Assembly: GCF_020832325.1 (NCBI RefSeq)
Contig: NZ_JAFIEU010000047.1
Location: forward strand, 62,001-126,000
Origin: Lunatimonas sp.
GTDB lineage: Bacteria; Bacteroidota; Bacteroidia; Cytophagales; Cyclobacteriaceae
Direction: 5' to 3'
Length of the DNA stretch: 64,000 nt
Shown here piece after piece: positions 55,410-64,000 of this stretch; the first letter of the stretch is position 1, and each line of letters opens with the position of its first letter. Both the position numbers and the translations under genes were made by a program. The notes under the pieces were generated by a model. That model was not told the DNA's origin. It worked only from the letters and a program-made list of their open reading frames with translations, and made no database searches.

Positions 55410-56630
55410 ATGGATGAGGAAAGCCAAACCAAAATAATCGATGAGAAATCTTCCAGCCCCACCATACGGATGATCAGGTACCTAATGACCAAATATGACT
55501 TTAGAAACAACCTGGTGCTCAATGAGGTATTTGCAAGTGAAAAAGAAGAAAATCGGTACAGTCCGGTAAATCCAAACACGCTCTATATCGAGTGCCGACA
55601 GGCAGGCTATCGAACCTCCGTGGCGGAGATCAATACCTTCCTTTGCTCCGACTTTATCCCCAAAACAAATCCCTTCGTCGAATACTTCAACCACGTCAGA
55701 GATACATGGAGTGAAGCTGTCCACGGGGACCACATCCAGGAATTCACGCGCTATATCCACGTACATGGACAGGAGCGCTTTGAAGTACAGTTCAAAAAAT
55801 GGCTGGTCCGCTGTGTGGCCTGCTGCATAAGGGAAGACTTCTTCAACAAGCAGGCACTGATCTTCGTGCAGGAACTGCAGAACAGCGGCAAGACTACCCT
55901 GACACGCTTTCTGGTTCCCGATAGACTGAGGGCCTACCATGCCGAAAACATCTCGGTGGACAAAGACAGTCTCATTGCTCTAAGCCAAAACTTCGGGATT
56001 ATCCAAGATGAGCTTTCTACCCTGTCCAAAACCGAGATCAATGCGCAAAAGACCCTGATGAGCAAATCCTATATCAAAGTCCGTCACCCCTATGATAAGA
56101 AACCCAAAATGGAACCCAGAAGGGCATCCATATGGGGATCAACCAACAAAGCAGAATTTCTGACAGATGTGACCGGCAGCGTCCGCTGGCTTTGCTTCAC
56201 GGTCAAGGAGATCGACTGGAACTATAAAACGGACATCCGGATCGACAGGGTTTGGGCGCAGGCATACCACCTTTTCCTGTCGGGCTTCGCCTACGAGATG
56301 ACCGCAAAGGAAATCGAGGAAAATGAATTGATAAACAACCAGTACAAAACCATTTCGCCGGAAGTGGAGCTGGTCCAGAAGTTTTTCTCCCCCGGCACCA
56401 AGGAAAATCACGACCAGTTTCTGACCGCCACGGAAATCTGCCACCACCTGGTTCTCAACCTTTCCGGAAACCTTAAAATCAGTCCGGTAGAAATCGGGAA
56501 AGCTCTCAAACTTCTGGGCCATACGCAATGCCAAAAACGGAGGTCTGAACATCAAACCTTCCCCGAAAAGGGATACTATATCAAACGAAATCAACCTACT
56601 ACTTACTACAGTCAGGGGTTAAATAAATGA
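55410..56630 (+). CDS. VapE/VirE-type P-loop helicase-like protein of a mobile element
   Basis: The 406-residue protein has a P-loop in VQELQNSGKTTLTRFL, an acidic Walker B-like IIQDELS and sensor-like WGSTNKAEFLTD, with VTGSVRWLCFTV, the pattern of the virulence-associated E family (superfamily 3 like). These proteins work with primases in replication of mobilizable elements and phage satellites. It stands between the HTH protein and the Toprim primase. No strong start alternatives were found. Confidence 0.87.
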   Translation: MDEESQTKIIDEKSSSPTIRMIRYLMTKYDFRNNLVLNEVFASEKEENRYSPVNPNTLYIECRQAGYRTSVAEINTFLCSDFIPKTNPFVEYFNHVRDTWSEAVHGDHIQEFTRYIHVHGQERFEVQFKKWLVRCVACCIREDFFNKQALIFVQELQNSGKTTLTRFLVPDRLRAYHAENISVDKDSLIALSQNFGIIQDELSTLSKTEINAQKTLMSKSYIKVRHPYDKKPKMEPRRASIWGSTNKAEFLTDVTGSVRWLCFTVKEIDWNYKTDIRIDRVWAQAYHLFLSGFAYEMTAKEIEENELINNQYKTISPEVELVQKFFSPGTKENHDQFLTATEICHHLVLNLSGNLKISPVEIGKALKLLGHTQCQKRRSEHQTFPEKGYYIKRNQPTTYYSQGLNK

Positions 56631-56824
56631 ATATCAGCCCATTAAAATGTAGTAAGATACAATAACGAAAGCTACTACAGCCTACTACACAAAGAGAATT
56701 TGTAGTAAGATGGCCATACAAAGTCCGAACACATAACTAATTGAATTTCAATTGACAAAAGACCATATGTAGTAAGGTAGTAAGTGTAGTAGGCACTATT
56801 TGAGAAAAATAAAACATGCATGCC

Positions 56825-57700
56825 ATGAACGCCAAAGAAGCCAACAGCATATCGATCATAACCTATCTGGATCAAATAGGGATCAGACCCAGCAAAGTAA
56901 AAGCAGGATATTGCTTTTACCTCTCCCCCTACCGGGATGAAAAGACACCTTCCTTTAAAGTGGATACCATCAAAAACCTGTGGGTGGATTTTGGTGACGG
57001 AAATACAGGTGGAACTCTTATAGACTTGGTACTCAAACTGAATCCGAGCTATGGAATAGCTGAAGCCATCCGGGAAATATCCTCGGTAAGCGGGTCCTCC
57101 TTTTCTCTTCAACAGCCGACTATCTCCGATGTAAATACTACCCGAAAAGAACCCAGTGGAATCACCATCATCAAAACCAAACCATTGGGAAACAATCAGG
57201 CCATTACGGACTACATTAACAGCAGGGGCATTTCCCTGGAGACTGCGGACAATTTTTGTAGGGAGATCTATTACAGCATCGGTGACAAACGCTATTTTGG
57301 ACTGGGCAACCCCAATGAAAACGGCTGGGCAATCTGGAACAAGTACTGGAAGGGATGTACGGCGCAGGGGGTTTCCCATTATATCAACCATGCAGCCGAT
57401 CTATGCCTCTTTGAGGGAATATTCGACCTGATGAGTTACGCGGAGATAAACCGGAACAAGCAGTGTCGTGAAGATTATATGGTGCTCAACTCTCTGGCAA
57501 ACCTGAAAAGTGCCCTACCTGAAATCCAAAAATACCGCATTGTCAACTTGTTTCTTGATCGGGATAAAGCGGGAATAGCAGCGACGAAAACACTAACGGA
57601 AACCCTCCCAACCTGTCGCGATCAAACCGAGTGCTTCAGTCCCTATAAGGATCTGAATGAGTTTTGGATAGGCAGGGAAAAAATGTGGGTGCGACGATAG
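56825..57700 (+). CDS. Toprim-domain DNA primase of a mobile element
   Basis: Start set at MNAKEANSISIITYLDQIG (56825), the usual family N-terminus; an in-frame ATG lies three codons earlier. The ~291-residue protein has a CHC2-like N-terminal fold without the zinc cysteines (YFLSPYRDEKTPSFKVD type; here FYLSPYRDEKTPSF) and a Toprim domain with LFEGIFDLMSYAE and LFLDRDKAGIAAT. It lays primers for element replication and pairs with the VapE-type protein upstream. No relaxase follows, which is unusual for the complete elements of this type. Confidence 0.88.
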   Translation: MNAKEANSISIITYLDQIGIRPSKVKAGYCFYLSPYRDEKTPSFKVDTIKNLWVDFGDGNTGGTLIDLVLKLNPSYGIAEAIREISSVSGSSFSLQQPTISDVNTTRKEPSGITIIKTKPLGNNQAITDYINSRGISLETADNFCREIYYSIGDKRYFGLGNPNENGWAIWNKYWKGCTAQGVSHYINHAADLCLFEGIFDLMSYAEINRNKQCREDYMVLNSLANLKSALPEIQKYRIVNLFLDRDKAGIAATKTLTETLPTCRDQTECFSPYKDLNEFWIGREKMWVRR

Positions 57701-58282
57701 CGGGACAGTCTGCCATTAAGTTAGATAGGCTACGCTTGCCAGCCACAATAAAAACAAGGGTTCTAAACCCACCGTCCAATGTCCATCTAACCACATATAC
57801 CCATATCCATTTATTCATAAACCTATTTAACCATATATCCAGATACCATGCAGCGGTGAACGGCCAAATTCCAGGAGGCTAAACGGGCAAATTTACGCCC
57901 AGATAGCTGCATACACCGATATCTAAATAACCGGAAATCTACCTATTTGAACATTCAAGTACACAAATAATTTATTACCTATATTTGCGTTTACTTAGAT
58001 ATAAACCTATATTAGTTAACATAAATAGCATTATTATTCTAAAATACTTGTGTAAACCCATACCAATAACAAATCCCCAAAAGCCAAAAGATGGCCTTTG
58101 GTTAACCCTAAGATTCGCTGTGCGCGCTCCTTGCAAGTTGTGTCTTTGTCTGACAAAAACCTATCGGTCTTTCTCTGCCAAAGACTAACTTGCCCCACCC
58201 ATTTCCCAAACGCTATAATCGTTTTTGGATCGGGGTGGGGAGAGCAAAATCCTCGCAACTCGGATTTTTAAACACCTAACCT
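57701..58282. other. AT-rich repeat region with promoter box and long imperfect hairpin
   Basis: No gene is supported. From 57787 to about 58015 the sequence has many degenerate copies of a motif like ACCTATTTAACCATAT, which could be iterons of an element origin. TATATTTG (57980-57987) is an exact -7 box on the plus strand. At 58133-58193 GCAAGTT...TCTTTG pairs with CAAAGA...AACTTGC, with a 3/2 internal mismatch, forming a 61-base imperfect hairpin 90 bp before the acetyltransferase gene. Confidence 0.4.
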
Positions 58283-58846
58283 ATGAGAAAAGCAACCCAA
58301 AATGACCGGGAGAAAGTAGTCACCACCCTCCTGGAAGCTTTCAAAAAAAACAAAAGTGTCAACTACATCGCCGGCAGAAAAGAGAACAAGATCCGATACC
58401 TGATGGAGTATTCCTTTGACACTTGTATGGATTCCGGTGAGGTCTTTATTTCCGACGACGGCAACGCCTGCGCCCTGATTCAGTTTCAGGAACAGAAAAA
58501 GCTTTCTTTAAGGAATACCTATCTGGATATACAGCTAATCCTAAAGACAATTGGGATCGGTAATGTTTTCAAGGCTTTATCGAGGGAATCGTTTATCAAG
58601 AAACACTACCCCAAAGAGCCGTTCACCTACCTCTGGTTTGTAGGGGTCAATCCGGACAAACAACGGAATGGTTTTGGCACGGGAATTCTTAAACAGATAA
58701 TAGAATATTCCAGCACCCTTGATCGACCGGTGTACTTGGAAACATCCACGGAGAGCAACCTCCCTTGGTACCAAAAACACGGCTTCGAAATTTATGACGT
58801 GTCCGAGCGCTTTGGCTTTCCATTTTACTTTCTGAAAAATGCCTGA
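58283..58846 (+). CDS. GNAT-family N-acetyltransferase
   Basis: The 187-residue protein has an acetyl-CoA binding motif in VNPDKQRNGFGTGILKQII and the later LETSTESNLPWYQKHGFEIY, where the last segment is the usual GNAT C-terminal end. It is followed after 5 bp by a membrane LuxR-type gene, a likely two-gene operon. The substrate is unknown; it may acetylate a small amine or a protein. Confidence 0.88.
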   Translation: MRKATQNDREKVVTTLLEAFKKNKSVNYIAGRKENKIRYLMEYSFDTCMDSGEVFISDDGNACALIQFQEQKKLSLRNTYLDIQLILKTIGIGNVFKALSRESFIKKHYPKEPFTYLWFVGVNPDKQRNGFGTGILKQIIEYSSTLDRPVYLETSTESNLPWYQKHGFEIYDVSERFGFPFYFLKNA

Positions 58847-58851
58847 ACGCT

Positions 58852-59781
58852 ATGACAGTCTTCGATACCGAAATCCATATCGTAACCTTGGTTTTTGTGG
58901 TTCTGGAGATATTTATGTTTTCCCATCAACTGGTTTTCTACCTGCAAAAACCTAACGAAAAGAAACGCAAATATTATCTGATCCTACTTTTCCTCCTAAT
59001 CACCTACAATTTAGCAGGGGGTCTGTTCCCTGACGAAAACCTGGCCATCTCTGTCCACCTTCAATACATCTTAGCATACGGTACAGGTTTCTGTATGGGG
59101 GCTTATTTTCCCTACTACTTTTACAGGGCCTACAACATCACCCATCTGGAATTTCATGCCAGATACGGAGTGTTGATCTTCCTGATACTTCCATTTGTTA
59201 TTTTCTTCTGCATACTATTTCCCTTTGGTTTAGACCTAATGACGGTCATCTATGTAGGTATGATTATTCCGTTCTTTTATGCTTTTTACTTGGTTTACAA
59301 TATTTTATGGGGCATCCGGCAACGGTACAAGCACCGAAAAACCTCCTTTGACGCCATTCTATCCTATATCGCCGTAGCACCATGGGCGTTCATGCCGCTG
59401 CTCGCCTATCTGCAGGTTACCCAGCTTACAGAAGTACTGTTAACAAACGGTGGTTTTCTGATCATCACCTTCCTCTTCTTCCGAAACACGATCGAAGAGA
59501 GCAGAAAAGACCTGGAAACGTTGAATATGATTAAGACAAAGGATGTGGAAGAAATTTTCACCATAAGGTGTGAACAAATGGGCCTCACGAAAAGGGAAAT
59601 TGAAATATGCAAATTGGTAAGAGATGGCCGCATCTACAAAGAAATCGGCGAATCCCTATTCATTTCAGAAAGAACTGTCAACAAACACATGCAGAATATC
59701 TTCAAGAAAGCAAAAAGCAAAAACAAGGTTGACCTGCTTAACAAAATCAGCAAGGGTGAAGGAACAACGGAGATAGGTTAA
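58852..59781 (+). CDS. Membrane-bound LuxR-type transcriptional regulator
   Basis: The 309-residue protein has seven hydrophobic segments at about 10-27, 40-57, 70-88, 102-124, 132-153, 169-185 and 196-211. These are followed by a short helix linker and a LuxR-type HTH: GLTKREIEICKLVRDGRIYK and IGESLFISERTVNKHMQNIF. The combination suggests that a signal sensed in the membrane controls DNA binding without a kinase. It shares a transcript with the GNAT gene, so acetylation may be part of the output or of the signal. Its target genes are not evident. Confidence 0.85.
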   Translation: MTVFDTEIHIVTLVFVVLEIFMFSHQLVFYLQKPNEKKRKYYLILLFLLITYNLAGGLFPDENLAISVHLQYILAYGTGFCMGAYFPYYFYRAYNITHLEFHARYGVLIFLILPFVIFFCILFPFGLDLMTVIYVGMIIPFFYAFYLVYNILWGIRQRYKHRKTSFDAILSYIAVAPWAFMPLLAYLQVTQLTEVLLTNGGFLIITFLFFRNTIEESRKDLETLNMIKTKDVEEIFTIRCEQMGLTKREIEICKLVRDGRIYKEIGESLFISERTVNKHMQNIFKKAKSKNKVDLLNKISKGEGTTEIG

Positions 59782-61015
59782 CACCACAAAATCCCTTTAA
59801 CTGTCTGACATCATTCAAATATCAGGGAAGAAGGTCGAAATTTTGCTCGGAGATTATTTATATTAAAGGCACTTTCGCTAAATTTATTAATTGAGTGACC
59901 GGGATGGAACCTAGAACCCCTTCTTGTCCCTATTGTAGATTAGTCTAAGCAAAGATTTGTCTCGATGCTAATGGCGCTTTCGCTGGGGCATGCGGATCAA
60001 CAGCCAAGCATAAGGGCATTAGCTGGCACAAAAAAGCCAATTTAGGTGACCCGATATGTAAGTGAGTTTAGAAATGCCGGCCGGCGGCACTGGGGTAATA
60101 TGTTTCCCGGAAATTAATTTTTGTAAGACGGAACATCCTCAAAAACGCCAATCCAAAGCTTAGAAATCTTAACCGTAACTTTTCAATCGGTCCTACCCCC
60201 GACGGAAACGTTCTGCTCCAGCTTCAGTTTTTTGCTTTTTCGTAACCACGGTTTTTCCATTTCATATTTATATAATATTATATAAATTATTTATTGACTT
60301 TTATTAATTTTTTTTTAAATGTAAATTTAAAATTACCGTTATTGATAAAAATATGAAGTCTTTGTTTTCGTATTTTAGAGATCCTAGCGTAAAAAAAATA
60401 AGTTATCACTATTTGTTTTAAAATATTTTCCATTTATATTTCGTACAAATAATCATGGAGCTGCCAAGGTATAGAAGCATCATCATTTTATTTTTGATAG
60501 TGACCTTTTAAATCGTATCTGCTTCAATAGTTATGTAAGAAATTTTTACTCACTTTTAATTTTCAAGGGTATGGTTCATTGTTTGTATTTGTTAGGCAGT
60601 GTCCTAACCCAACTAAAAGATTTTGGATCGATTTCGCTCCTAAACATGGAATCGGGATCCTTTTCACGTAGAGCATGTATATATCATACTTCTGGAGAAA
60701 CCTATTGGCCTCCGGGAGATTAGTAGCAAGATTCGAAGTGTTCTAAAAAAAGTGCAGCTTTTTTTGCATCTAGTGAATAGCAAGTGAGTTAAACACAATC
60801 TCCTTTGGGTTCTGGCTAGGGAATTTAAAAACTCGTAGAAGGTCAACCAGAGGTGTTTTTTACGCTTGACCGGTATCCTGTATCTATATATTAACAATTC
60901 AACATTTTCTGTCAACGCAATCTTCTTTAGCATCCTTGCTACCCAATTTTAATTGGTAGGGTACACTATATGAGATGGTTGAAAATGACACCATAACCAT
61001 TTACAAAAAACGTAT
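59782..61015. other. 1.2-kb gene-poor AT-rich gap
   Basis: No coding frame or RNA could be supported. The segment holds a 22-bp perfect palindrome ATTTATATAATATTATATAAAT (60266-60287) in a very AT-rich tract, and a repeated GGC[A/G]CTTTCGCT. The plus-strand reading near 60690-60780 vaguely resembles the end of a response-regulator receiver domain but is closed by stops upstream. It may be decayed island DNA. Confidence 0.45.
60266..60287. repeat. 22-bp perfect AT palindrome
   Basis: Positions 60266-60287 read the same on both strands. The tract is almost pure A/T and lies in the gene-poor gap after the LuxR-type gene. It could extrude as a cruciform or bind a regulator; chance occurrence is possible given the composition. 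Confidence 0.7.
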
Positions 61016-61975
61016 ATGAGCAATCGCAACCACGCTAAGAGATCACTTATTTTTAGTATTATTTTTATGGCCATTGGGTTTTCCTCGTTTTCTCAGACAT
61101 CCTCGGTTATCATTCCCTCAAATAGCTCAACGGGGAGCCTCGAGAAGAACCTGTTGTTTTATGCGCAAACCCGATATACCGTTTCTCAACAGGGTGCAGC
61201 CACCGTATCGCTCCCCATGATGTTTGACGGGAGATTTTTAGCGTCAGGCACCACCGTAGGTGTAAATGAGTCCAATCCAACCATAATTTTAATAGAAGAT
61301 CTGCCAAATACCCACACCCAACAGGCTGCCTGGCTGGGCTGGAGTAGTCGCGCGTGGAACCCATCAAAATTCAAAATCGAAGTATTTGATACACACAACG
61401 GCGCGAATCAATGGTTCGAGGTAGCAAATGTATTCGGCCATACAGCAAAGCATTATATGGTTTCAGTGTCAGCAAGAAATATTTCAAAAATAAGGTATAC
61501 CTTTTATCTGGCTACGGGAACTAATGGCAGAATGCAGCTGAGCGAGTTGTTTTTTATCCACCCGGAGGCTGTACATGCCTATGATGGACTCCTCCTACAG
61601 CAAAACGCAAATGGGAATGTGGGAATTGGCGTTCCCAATCCCTCACACAGGTTGGAGGTCAATGGGACTGTCAGGGCCAAGGAGGTGAGGCTGGAAGCCA
61701 ACAACTGGCCGGATTATGTATTTCGGGACGAATATCGCCTGATGCCGCTTGATGAGCTTAGAGGTTTCATAAGCCGGTACGGCCATCTTCCCGGTGTTCC
61801 AAGTGAGGCCGAGGTGGTCGAACATGGCGTTCAGGTTGGCTATTTAAATACCGTTTTGTTAAAGAAAATCGAAGAGCTCACCTTGTATACAATCTCCCAA
61901 GAGAAACGGTTGGAACAACAGGAAAAAACCATCGACGTGTTGGTTAAGAGGTTGGAACGTTTAGAAAACAAATAA
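61016..61975 (+). CDS. Secreted fibre-like protein with Bacteroidota C-terminal WPDYVF domain
   Basis: The 319-residue protein has a signal peptide (about 1-27, ending SSFSQ). The N-terminal ~170 residues form a beta-rich domain without a clear family. NGNVGIGVPNPSHRLEVNG is the solenoid-like repeat seen in tail-fibre and adhesin proteins. The end (WPDYVFRDEY, LMPLDELRGFI, HLPGVPSEAEV) followed by a long coiled coil to residue 319 is a domain widespread in secreted Bacteroidota proteins that resembles the phage tail-fibre/endosialidase region. The next gene starts one base after its stop and has the same C-terminal domain. Confidence 0.82.
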   Translation: MSNRNHAKRSLIFSIIFMAIGFSSFSQTSSVIIPSNSSTGSLEKNLLFYAQTRYTVSQQGAATVSLPMMFDGRFLASGTTVGVNESNPTIILIEDLPNTHTQQAAWLGWSSRAWNPSKFKIEVFDTHNGANQWFEVANVFGHTAKHYMVSVSARNISKIRYTFYLATGTNGRMQLSELFFIHPEAVHAYDGLLLQQNANGNVGIGVPNPSHRLEVNGTVRAKEVRLEANNWPDYVFRDEYRLMPLDELRGFISRYGHLPGVPSEAEVVEHGVQVGYLNTVLLKKIEELTLYTISQEKRLEQQEKTIDVLVKRLERLENK

Positions 61976-61976
61976 A

Positions 61977-62858
61977 ATGAAGAAAAAATTACTGGCAACC
62001 GCACTTTTGTGGGGTTTGATATGGACTATAGTAGGAGCTCAGACAAACGTGTTTCCCTCCAGCGGAAACGTCGGAATAGGAACGACTTCACCTACCTCAA
62101 CTTTGTTCGTTCGAGGAGACGTTATTTTCCGCCGAGGAGACACTGGCGGTGGAAATTTCATCCAGTTTCATTCTGATGCGGGCGGATCCTATATAACGAG
62201 CGATGACCCTGCGTCTAATCAGAAAAACCTATATATAATAGCTTCTCCAACGGGACCAAATAACTTAGATAGAAGCATCATATTTCAGGCAGGCAAATCA
62301 AATGGAGCACCCCAGTCCAGAATGATAGTTATGGGTTCGGGGAATGTCGGAATCGGCACAACTAACCCCACCCATCGTCTTCAAGTTTCAGGTTCCGGTA
62401 AGTGGACCGGCAATTCCTCAAGCTATACTGAGATCCATTCCAATACCAGCGGCCAATACCTTAGACAATTTGCGAATAACGGCACAACAGAGAGCTGGAT
62501 TATCCGAGGGTATGCGACTGGCGGTGTCCAGGCTATGTTCAACAATGGTGGTATTAACGTCAACGGAACCGTTAAGGCCAAAGAAGTAAACATAACCACC
62601 GCAGGATGGCCGGACTATGTGTTCAAATCGGACTATAACCTAATGCCCCTAAGTGAAGTAGAAGGGTTCATCCGTCAAAATGGCCACCTTCCCAATATCC
62701 CCAACGAAGCAGAGGTGATGGCCAACGGGGTCAATCTCGGGGAGATAAATGTATTGCTGCTCAAGAAGATCGAAGAGCTTACACTATATATTATATCTCA
62801 GAACCAAAAAATGGACATGCTGATTGAGAGATTGGAACATGTTGAAAACAACCGATAG
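61977..62858 (+). CDS. Second secreted fibre-like protein with WPDYVF domain
   Basis: The 293-residue protein has a signal peptide (about 1-21, ending VGAQ). It holds repeated solenoid strands (SSGNVGIGTTSPTSTLFVRG and GNVGIGTTNPTHRLQVSG) and the C-terminal WPDYVFKSDY, LMPLSEVEGFI, HLPNIPNEAEV domain with a terminal coiled coil. Only the C-terminal ~100 residues are close to the upstream protein; the N-terminal parts differ, so the two probably present different binding regions on one shared base. Confidence 0.85.
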   Translation: MKKKLLATALLWGLIWTIVGAQTNVFPSSGNVGIGTTSPTSTLFVRGDVIFRRGDTGGGNFIQFHSDAGGSYITSDDPASNQKNLYIIASPTGPNNLDRSIIFQAGKSNGAPQSRMIVMGSGNVGIGTTNPTHRLQVSGSGKWTGNSSSYTEIHSNTSGQYLRQFANNGTTESWIIRGYATGGVQAMFNNGGINVNGTVKAKEVNITTAGWPDYVFKSDYNLMPLSEVEGFIRQNGHLPNIPNEAEVMANGVNLGEINVLLLKKIEELTLYIISQNQKMDMLIERLEHVENNR

Positions 62859-63037
62859 TATCGTATCCCGTGAAGCTAACATTTCTACGGTAATTAGGGA
62901 GGCATCTACTACTGATCCAACTAAAATTATACAATATATAAATATTCCAATATTTCTTAAAATAGGAAATTTAATTAGTATGAAGAGTCATGTTCTGAGA
63001 GTAATAATTATATACGCTGATGGTAAGTAAAACCACA

Positions 63038-64000
63038 ATGAAACTAAATGTTTCTTTAATGTTGTTTCTTTGCACTTTTTTTTATTGTCAAGCGCAGCAC
63101 TATGACACCAAGCTTTTTGACAAAAGACTGGTTAGTATGAAAAATAAGGTTAGTGAATCAATTCGCAAATACAATCATATCCAAAAGGAATATAGGCAGT
63201 ACATCAAAGATAGAAAAAAAGAATTTAGGCAAAAAAAGGACAGTGTTAATTCAGAATCCTTAGGGGATTTAGAGCGTGGGTTTTCCAAAGACTCGCTGAG
63301 GCAATTGGTTCGATCACAGCAGGAATATTTTGTGTATACTGATTCGCTTTACAGCCTTAGGGAAATTGCCGGTTGGAATCTCACCCAAATTGAGACAAAA
63401 AAACGTACTGTTTCCCATGTAAAAAATGACTGCAATTCACGTGAATATTTCTTAAGTTATCTAGGTCTTAAACGCGAATTAAGTTCTTATAGAAGTACCC
63501 TTAGGATTTACAGAGATAGCTTGAGGTCTTTAGATACGCTAGGGAGGAATGAAATCCGGTTCTTGGTCTCTCGTAGGAAAAAAGAACTTACAGTAGAGTA
63601 CGAAAACAGTTGGGAAGAAATCACTAGGGATTTTGTAAATGACGAAATCCCCCCCCTAACCCGTGGTTTTCAGAGTAAGGAGTTGTTAGATTTTCAGCAA
63701 GCGAACCGATATCTGAAAAAAGGAGCCGTTAAAGACGGAATGTCCAATCTATCTCGGGTGCAGACAATAGACCATTTTAAAGAAAAACAGGAGCTTTTAA
63801 AAATTGCAGCCGATGAAATGGCGGAATTGAAAAAAAAGTTCAGTGAGGTAGCAGATTCCCAAGACCTCTCGTCGGCCAAAAAAAGTAACAGTCTTAAGGG
63901 GAAGCCAATTAAGAGGCGTATAGTTTATGGTAGCAATTTTCAGTTACATGTCGTCGGGCAAACGAAAATTGATTTTAACCCTGAACTGGGATATAGATTA
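63038..64000 (+). CDS. Secreted coiled-coil protein, possible outer-membrane barrel (cut by window edge)
   Basis: The frame opens at ATG 63038 and is still open at base 64000 (321 codons seen). Residues 1-20 are a signal peptide ending CQAQ. Residues about 25-275 are very rich in Lys, Glu, Arg and Ser with heptad-like spacing, likely a long coiled coil (KNKVSESIRKYNHIQKEY and similar). The last visible part, GSNFQLHVVGQTKIDFNPEL, resembles the first strands of an outer-membrane beta barrel in Bacteroidota. It lies 179 bp after the fibre-like pair and may anchor them. The family is not recognised. Confidence 0.8.
   Translation, partial: MKLNVSLMLFLCTFFYCQAQHYDTKLFDKRLVSMKNKVSESIRKYNHIQKEYRQYIKDRKKEFRQKKDSVNSESLGDLERGFSKDSLRQLVRSQQEYFVYTDSLYSLREIAGWNLTQIETKKRTVSHVKNDCNSREYFLSYLGLKRELSSYRSTLRIYRDSLRSLDTLGRNEIRFLVSRRKKELTVEYENSWEEITRDFVNDEIPPLTRGFQSKELLDFQQANRYLKKGAVKDGMSNLSRVQTIDHFKEKQELLKIAADEMAELKKKFSEVADSQDLSSAKKSNSLKGKPIKRRIVYGSNFQLHVVGQTKIDFNPELGYRL

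Noticed and set aside
60690-60780. Short reading with EKPIGLREISSKIRSVLK resembling a response-regulator end
   Set aside because: Only about 45 codons before an upstream stop, and no Asp site or HTH; the resemblance is too short to call a pseudogene.
60939-60959. CTACC...GGTAG hairpin before the first fibre-like gene
   Set aside because: Nine pairs with a bulge and no T run; no reason to call it a terminator.
62824-63030. 68-codon frame overlapping the end of the second fibre-like gene
   Set aside because: It starts inside a well-supported gene in another frame and has no recognisable features.
1-64000. CRISPR array, rRNA operon or intact insertion sequence
   Set aside because: I looked for regular spaced repeats, rRNA-like sequence and transposase frames with terminal repeats and saw none.

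Overview
The window reads as chromosomal DNA of a marine- or sediment-type member of the Bacteroidota, most likely Cytophagales/Cyclobacteriaceae (inference). The signs are SusC/SusD pairs with an ECF-sigma/FecR switch, many lipoprotein sulfatases, a cytochrome/beta-propeller protein of the PVC type, promoters with the TAnnTTTG -7 box, and secreted proteins with the WPDYVF/LMPL/HLP.P C-terminal domain.

Region 1 (1-10.5 kb, minus strand) is a substrate-inducible uptake locus: ECF sigma factor, FecR anti-sigma, SusC with an STN signalling domain, SusD, a CocE/X-Pro-peptidase-type hydrolase, a Tat-exported SelA-like PLP enzyme and the start of a gamma-glutamyltransferase. It has no glycosidase, so its substrate is probably a peptide or amide rather than a glycan. 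A hairpin followed by a T run on the opposite strand, between fecR and susC, suggests an antisense RNA.

Region 2 (10.7-25.2 kb minus; 32.9-40.7 kb on both strands) is a cluster for sulfated, deoxy-sugar-rich polysaccharide: five sulfatases, a GH106-type rhamnosidase, a GH29 fucosidase, a DUF1080/PA14 protein, a DapA-family aldolase-like enzyme, and two large propeller proteins, one ending in a type-1 copper domain and the other in a cytochrome c domain. It carries no SusC/SusD pair of its own inside the window.

Between these two blocks lie a small secreted protein, a serpin, an alpha/beta hydrolase and a compact four-gene operon at 28.7-32.4 kb (UbiA prenyltransferase, type III polyketide synthase, methyltransferase, FAD oxidoreductase), which probably makes a prenylated and methylated aromatic polyketide.

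Region 3 (40.8-53.5 kb) is mostly housekeeping: glycogen branching enzyme, EEP nuclease-fold protein, ceramidase-like protein, CE15-type esterase, tyrS, a TetR regulator, an SDR, a BrkB membrane protein, an acyltransferase overlapping a patatin, and accA.

Region 4 (53.8-59.8 kb) begins with a degenerate tRNA copy followed by an intact tRNA-Asp and a strong terminator. After it comes an accessory island with a small membrane protein, an excisionase-like HTH protein, a VapE-type helicase and a Toprim primase, then a GNAT acetyltransferase and a membrane-bound LuxR-type regulator. No integrase or relaxase is visible. A 1.2-kb gene-poor AT-rich gap follows. The window ends with two paralogous secreted fibre-like proteins and the first part of a coiled-coil protein that may end in a beta barrel.
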